A stretch of 64,000 bases of DNA from an uncultured Collinsella sp. (GTDB taxonomy: Bacteria; Actinomycetota; Coriobacteriia; Coriobacteriales; Coriobacteriaceae), in the NCBI GenBank assembly GCA_958451615.1, contig CAUDQR010000002.1:62001-126000 (forward strand), in the 5' to 3' direction. Every line of letters begins with the position of its first letter. The first letter of the stretch is position 1. Below, in pieces: positions 59,891 to 64,000 of this stretch. Below the pieces are notes generated by a model that made no database searches, had not been told where the DNA came from, and was given only the letters and a program-made list of their open reading frames with translations. Position numbers and translations under genes: made by a program.

Positions 59891-59919
59891 TTGACCACGA
59901 ACAGCCGTTCGTTTATTAT
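59891..59919 (+). promoter_or_regulatory. recA promoter with LexA (SOS) box
   Basis: TTGACC (59891-59896) and TATTAT (59914-59919) are exactly 17 bases apart. The palindrome CGAACAGCCGTTCG (59898-59911) fills the spacer and fits the Gram-positive LexA site CGAAC-N4-GTTCG perfectly. Bound LexA would block RNA polymerase until DNA damage. Confidence 0.88.
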
Positions 59920-59949
59920 CGATGCAGGTTGTTAAGAGGAGGGCTATTC

Positions 59950-61098
59950 ATGGCCAAGAATTCAGGTCCCGTACGTACCGTCCATGCACCCACGACGGGC
60001 AAAGAGCGCGAAGAGATGATCGCCACCACCAAGGCCGAGATCGAGAAGAAGTTCGGTCAAGGTTCCATCATGAGGTATGGTGACGGCGGCCCCGAGCTCG
60101 AGGTCGAGGCCATCCCCACGGGTGCTCTGGCGCTCGATGCCGCTCTGGGTATCGGCGGTGTGCCGCGCGGCCGTATCGTCGAGATTTACGGTCCCGAGTC
60201 CTCCGGTAAGACGACGCTTTCGCTCGAGATCCTGGCCGAGGCCCAGGCAATGGGTGGCGTGGTGGCATTTATCGATGCCGAACACGCGCTCGATCCCACG
60301 TATGCCGCGCGCATTGGCGTGGATATCGACGAGGTACTGATTTCCCAGCCCGATACGGGTGAGCAGGCGCTCGAGATTGTTGACATGCTCGTGCGTTCCG
60401 GCGCCATCGATGCCATCGTCGTCGACTCCGTCGCCGCGCTGACCCCGCGTGCCGAGATCGAGGGAGAGATCGGCGATACCACGGTCGGCTTGCAAGCTCG
60501 CCTGATGAGCCAGGCGCTCCGCAAGCTTGCCGGCTCGCTGTCCAAGTCCAACACGACGTGCATCTTCATTAACCAACTGCGTGAGAAGATCGGCGTCATG
60601 TTCGGCAACCCCGAGACCACGACGGGCGGCCGCGCCCTTAAGTTCTTCTCTTCGGTACGTATCGACATTCGCCGCATCGACAGCATTAAGCTTAAGGACG
60701 AGGTTATTGGTAACCGCGTGCGCGCCAAGGTCGTTAAGAACAAGGTGGCAGCTCCGTTCCGTTCTGCTGAGTTCGACATCATGTACGGTACGGGTATCTC
60801 TAAGGAGGGCTCGATTCTGGACATGGCTGTCGAGTGCGGTATCTGCAAGAAGATGGGCTCCTGGTTTGCCTATGGCGAGGACAAGCTCGGCAACGGTCGC
60901 GAGGCCGCCAAGGCGTTCCTGCGCGAACACCCCGATTGCGCCGACGAGATTGAGCATAAGGTCCGCCTTGCCTGCGGGCTTGAGTTTGATGACGATGCTC
61001 CGTCCGAGGTCGAGCTGACCGATCAGCCTGCGCCTGAGGAGTTTGACGAGCTTTACGCCATCGATGGTTCCGCCATGCTCGATGATGACGACGAGTAG
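59950..61098 (+). CDS. recA: Recombinase RecA
   Basis: RecA coats single-stranded DNA, pairs it with a homologous duplex and triggers LexA self-cleavage. The 382-residue protein has [17 protein letters not shown] (Walker A), the [18 protein letters not shown] region, [22 protein letters not shown] (parts) and an acidic C-terminal tail with [27 protein letters not shown] precedes ATG 59950. Beside the SOS box it carries the TTTGGT array, which would connect it to transformation with DprA and ComM. recX follows. Confidence 0.98.
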   Translation: MAKNSGPVRTVHAPTTGKEREEMIATTKAEIEKKFGQGSIMRYGDGGPELEVEAIPTGALALDAALGIGGVPRGRIVEIYGPESSGKTTLSLEILAEAQAMGGVVAFIDAEHALDPTYAARIGVDIDEVLISQPDTGEQALEIVDMLVRSGAIDAIVVDSVAALTPRAEIEGEIGDTTVGLQARLMSQALRKLAGSLSKSNTTCIFINQLREKIGVMFGNPETTTGGRALKFFSSVRIDIRRIDSIKLKDEVIGNRVRAKVVKNKVAAPFRSAEFDIMYGTGISKEGSILDMAVECGICKKMGSWFAYGEDKLGNGREAAKAFLREHPDCADEIEHKVRLACGLEFDDDAPSEVELTDQPAPEEFDELYAIDGSAMLDDDDE

Positions 61099-61109
61099 CG
61101 GTTACGCTC

Positions 61110-61802
61110 ATGTCGTATACGGTGACCGAGGCCACGGTCGTCTTTCCCGATAAGAAGGCGGCCTCCTCGTTCTCGAGCGGGTATGCGTCCAAAAAGCCTT
61201 GCGCACATATCGATTGTGAGCTTGAGGGCGGTTTTGAGCGGTCCATTTGGATCCCCGTGCGGGTCGCGCGGCTGTATGTCAAAAACCGTCCCGATCTTCC
61301 CTGTGATTGGGATAACTATCGTGATGCGGTGCAGCTCATCGAACGTAAATGTGCGCTTACCATGGTGACCGAGATGTTATCGCGCCGCGACCATGCGACG
61401 GGTGAGGTCCGTGACAAGCTGGCTCGCTACGGCTTTCACCAGTCCGCGATCGATTTCGCCGTCGAGCGCGCCACCGAGTATCGCTTTTTAGACGAGAACC
61501 GCTTTTGCTCGTACTTTATCGAGGAACGCAAGCGGCGCGGTTGGGGACAGCGTAAAATCGAGACCGAGCTCAAGCGCCGTCATGTCGTGCTCGATGACAT
61601 TCCTGGTTATCCCGAGGATTATTTTGCCGTCGAAGACGATTTGGCGCGTGCGTCAGCCCTGCTCGCCAAGCGGCGTGTTCCAGAGACGCGCGGATTCGAA
61701 AAACTGGTTCGGTTTTTGATGGGCAAGGGCTTCTCGTATCACATCGCCGCCGATGCCGTTAAGGCACGTCTCGATGCCGAACGTGAGGAATGTGCGGTTT
61801 AG
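61110..61802 (+). CDS. recX: Regulatory protein RecX
   Basis: RecX binds RecA filaments and limits their activity. The 230-residue protein has the RecX three-helix repeats: CALTMVTEMLSRRDHATGEVRDKLARYGF (part), YRFLDENRFCSYFIEERKRRGWGQRKIETEL (part) and FEKLVRFLMGKGFSYHIAADAVKA (part). An N-terminal stretch of about 85 residues precedes the family core. It lies 11 bases after recA and is presumably co-transcribed. No clear ribosome site is seen. Confidence 0.93.
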   Translation: MSYTVTEATVVFPDKKAASSFSSGYASKKPCAHIDCELEGGFERSIWIPVRVARLYVKNRPDLPCDWDNYRDAVQLIERKCALTMVTEMLSRRDHATGEVRDKLARYGFHQSAIDFAVERATEYRFLDENRFCSYFIEERKRRGWGQRKIETELKRRHVVLDDIPGYPEDYFAVEDDLARASALLAKRRVPETRGFEKLVRFLMGKGFSYHIAADAVKARLDAEREECAV

Positions 61803-61864
61803 GCGTATACGTTTTGTGGCCCTGCCGTTCACCGCGTTTTAGCCGCCGTGCTGGGGCCATTTAT

Positions 61865-61904
61865 TTGACAGTTGTTGTGGTTCAACGTACGATAAACACT
61901 GTCA
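61865..61904 (+). promoter_or_regulatory. Promoter of rny
   Basis: A perfect TTGACA (61865-61870) and TACGAT (61888-61893) are 17 bases apart. TGACAGT (61866-61872) and ACTGTCA (61898-61904) form a 7-base inverted repeat around the promoter, a possible operator. A leader of about 155 bases follows. Confidence 0.75.
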
Positions 61905-61998
61905 TTTGCTTTGTGATATGTGCTCATCTTTGATGAGTTTGTTTATATGTTTATCTGTATCCGACCCGCATAAGCTGCGCCCATATTACTCAAATGTC

Positions 61999-62030
61999 GC
62001 GAGCCGTTCGTAAGGACGGTTCGCTTTGTT
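61999..62030 (+). other. Leader hairpin before rny
   Basis: GCGAGCCGT (61999-62007) pairs with ACGGTTCGC (62016-62024), then TTTGTTGTG. It could be a weak terminator or attenuator between promoter and gene. Confidence 0.45.
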
Positions 62031-62059
62031 GTGTAACGAATCCATAAAAAGGAGTGAGC

Positions 62060-63610
62060 ATGCCTATCATCGCAGCGCTCGTTGGCATCGTTTTGGGTGC
62101 CATCGCCGCCATTGCCTACATGCGCACCGCCAAGCAGGGTAGTCTTCACGAGGCCGACGAAAAAATCCAGTCGGCACACGCACAGGCTGAGTCCCTGATC
62201 GGTGATGCCAAGCGTCAGGCCGAGACCCTCAAAAAAGAGGCTCTGCTCGAGGCTAAAGAGGAGATCATCAAGAACAAGCAGGCCGCCGAGGCCGAGGACA
62301 AGCAGCGTAAGAACGAGATTCGTACGCTCGAGAACCGCGTGATGCAGCGCGAGGAATCCCTTGATCGCCGCAACGACGCTCTCGACAAGCGCGAGCATCA
62401 GCTGTCCAGCCAGGCCGGTCAGGTCGAGAAGCGCTCCCGTGAGCTCGAGGAGCTCTGCGCCAAGCAGACCTCCGAGCTCGAGCGTATCGCCGACCTTACC
62501 CGCGAGGACGCCCACAAGGAGCTCCTCGATAAGGTTCGCGGCGAGGTCACCCACGAGGCCGCCACGATCATTCGCGAGTCCGAGCAGCAGGTTCGCGCCG
62601 AGTGCCACAAGACCGCCCAGGAGATTCTGTCTCTGGCGATTCAGCGCTGCGCTGCCGACCACACTGCCGAGGTCACCGTTACCTCCGTGCACATTCCCTC
62701 TGATGACCTCAAGGGCCGTATCATCGGTCGCGAGGGTCGCAACATCCGGACCTTCGAGCAGGTTTCCGGCGTCAACCTCGTGATCGACGACACGCCCGAG
62801 ACCGTCGTTCTTTCGAGCTTCGACCCGGTCCGTCGTGAGACCGCCCGTGTCGCCCTCGAGAACCTAATCGCCGACGGCCGCATTCACCCTGCCCGTATCG
62901 AGGAGATGTATCACAAGGCCGCCGACCTGGTTCAGCAGCGCGTGCGCGAGGCTGGCGAGCAGGCTGCCTTCGATACCGGCATCCACGATCTGCACCCCGA
63001 GATCGTCAAGACCCTTGGTGCCCTGCGCTACCGTACCTCGTTTGGTCAGAACGTGCTTCAGCATTCCCTCGAGGTCTCTGACCTGTGCGGCGTGATGGCT
63101 TCCGAGCTTGGCCTGGACGTTGTGACCGCCAAGCGCGCCGGCCTGCTTCATGACCTGGGCAAGGCAATCGACCACGACGTCGAGGGCCCGCATGCCGTCA
63201 TCGGCGCCGAGCTTGCCCGCCGTTATGGCGAGAAGCCCGTTATCGTCCACGCTATTGAGGCTCACCATGCCGATGTCGACCCCAACACGGTGCTCGATGT
63301 CCTGGTGCAGGCCGCCGATGCTGTCTCTGCCTCTCGCCCCGGTGCCCGTCGCGAGTCTGCCGAGAACTACATCAAGCGTCTTGAGAAGCTCGAGGAGATC
63401 GCCAACTCCCATGACGGCGTCGAACGTACCTATGCCATGCAGGCCGGTCGCGAGGTCCACGTCATGGTCCAGCCGGACAAGATTTCCGATGCCCAGTCCA
63501 CGGTTCTGGCTCACGATATCGCCCATCAGATCGAGGAAGAGATGGAGTATCCCGGTCAGGTGCGCGTCGTCGTGATTCGCGAGAGCCGCGCTGTCGATAT
63601 CGCTAAATAA
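62060..63610 (+). CDS. rny: Ribonuclease Y
   Basis: RNase Y is the membrane-tethered endonuclease that starts much mRNA decay in Gram-positives. The 516-residue protein has one N-terminal membrane segment (about 3-20), a long charged coiled coil (about 25-200), a KH domain ([20 protein letters not shown]) and an HD domain with [21 protein letters not shown] and [16 protein letters not shown] 62060 is five bases after AAGGAG; GTG 62054 is inside that site. With pnp and rnj this completes most of the degradosome-like set in one window. Confidence 0.97.
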   Translation: MPIIAALVGIVLGAIAAIAYMRTAKQGSLHEADEKIQSAHAQAESLIGDAKRQAETLKKEALLEAKEEIIKNKQAAEAEDKQRKNEIRTLENRVMQREESLDRRNDALDKREHQLSSQAGQVEKRSRELEELCAKQTSELERIADLTREDAHKELLDKVRGEVTHEAATIIRESEQQVRAECHKTAQEILSLAIQRCAADHTAEVTVTSVHIPSDDLKGRIIGREGRNIRTFEQVSGVNLVIDDTPETVVLSSFDPVRRETARVALENLIADGRIHPARIEEMYHKAADLVQQRVREAGEQAAFDTGIHDLHPEIVKTLGALRYRTSFGQNVLQHSLEVSDLCGVMASELGLDVVTAKRAGLLHDLGKAIDHDVEGPHAVIGAELARRYGEKPVIVHAIEAHHADVDPNTVLDVLVQAADAVSASRPGARRESAENYIKRLEKLEEIANSHDGVERTYAMQAGREVHVMVQPDKISDAQSTVLAHDIAHQIEEEMEYPGQVRVVVIRESRAVDIAK

Positions 63611-63611
63611 C

Positions 63612-64000
63612 ATGAGCGACGCGAACGAGCTCATCTCATTTATCGCGTCGATGTCGGGGGAGGGCAACCTTCGCGTCGAGGAGAACCTTGGCGAGGGGTA
63701 TGTCCGCCTCCGCGTTTCGGAGGCCGAGCGGCGCCAGGCTAAGCACGACATTCAGCATGTCGAGGACATCGTCATCGAAATGCTCCGTAATGCTCGCGAT
63801 GCCGGCGCCGACAAGGTCTATCTCGCCACGACCAAGGAAGATGGCGTCCGCACGCTTGTCTTTCTGGATAACGGTTCTGGCGTTCCGCAGGATATGCAAG
63901 AGCGAATCTTTGATGCCCGCGTTACCTCCAAGCTCGAGAGCATGAAGATGGACCGTTGGGGCGTTCACGGTCGTGGCATGGCATTGTTTTCGATTAAGCA
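63612..64000 (+). CDS. GHKL-type ATP-binding protein (partial, runs off the window)
   Basis: An open frame of 129 codons starts with ATG one base after the rny stop and continues past the window edge. The protein begins MSDANELISFIASMSGEGNL. It shows the Bergerat-fold boxes MLRNARDAGADKVYL (N-box), LVFLDNGSGVPQDM (G1) and WGVHGRGMALFSIK (G2), as in histidine kinases, MutL and Hsp90. About 45 residues precede the fold. It appears to form an operon with rny. The function is unknown; it may act on RNA or DNA damage signals but this cannot be read from the fragment. Confidence 0.8.
   Translation, partial: MSDANELISFIASMSGEGNLRVEENLGEGYVRLRVSEAERRQAKHDIQHVEDIVIEMLRNARDAGADKVYLATTKEDGVRTLVFLDNGSGVPQDMQERIFDARVTSKLESMKMDRWGVHGRGMALFSIK

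Overview
The window reads as an ordinary, dense bacterial core chromosome at fairly high GC, most likely from a Coriobacteriia member of the Collinsella type (phylum Actinomycetota). This is inferred from gene content and order: an actinobacterial mihF-gmk-rpoZ cluster, a fermentative AdhE, two DnaJ genes without GrpE or DnaK beside them, and a mix of Gram-positive features (PyrR, TrmFO, RNase J, RNase Y). No database search was possible. All genes but three lie on the + strand. No rRNA, tRNA, prophage or CRISPR array was seen.

Layout: the end of ppdK; rplS and rnhB; a yraN-comM-dprA-trmFO-xerC run; rpsB-tsf; a pyrH-frr-uppS-cdsA-dxr-rseP-ispG-proS run (nucleotide, envelope-lipid and isoprenoid genes); a minus-strand adhE plus small-kinase pair; a REP-associated transposase flanked by its own inverted REP pairs; rpmB on the minus strand; the pyrR-B-C-K-D-F operon behind an attenuator; mihF-gmk-rpoZ-thiI; comEA-comEC-holA; rpsT; lepA-dusB-hemW; two dnaJ genes; mtaB-phoH-ybeY-dgkA-era-recO; rpsO and pnp; a 640-base structured non-coding region; rnj-ftsK-rodZ-yajQ-rimO-pgsA-cinA; recA-recX; rny and the start of an ATPase gene.

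Working together: DNA uptake (ComEA, ComEC) and processing of the incoming strand (DprA, RecA, ComM, RecX) are encoded at three separated loci. The upstream regions of all three share a direct repeat of TTTGGT at an 11-base period, with four perfectly phased copies at recA. I propose this as the operator of an undescribed competence regulon. RNA decay is also well represented (pnp, rnj, rny, ybeY).

The second unusual signal lies between pnp and rnj. Two homologous elements, in opposite orientation, each consist of a conserved 69-base core closed by perfect inverted arms (40 and 33 bases). The arms are almost unrelated between the two copies, and a core hairpin shows compensated base changes. 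A third nested inverted-repeat domain separates them. Other points worth a look are a probable AUA start codon in xerC, a membrane-anchored DnaJ paralogue, and tandem LacI-type operators before adhE.
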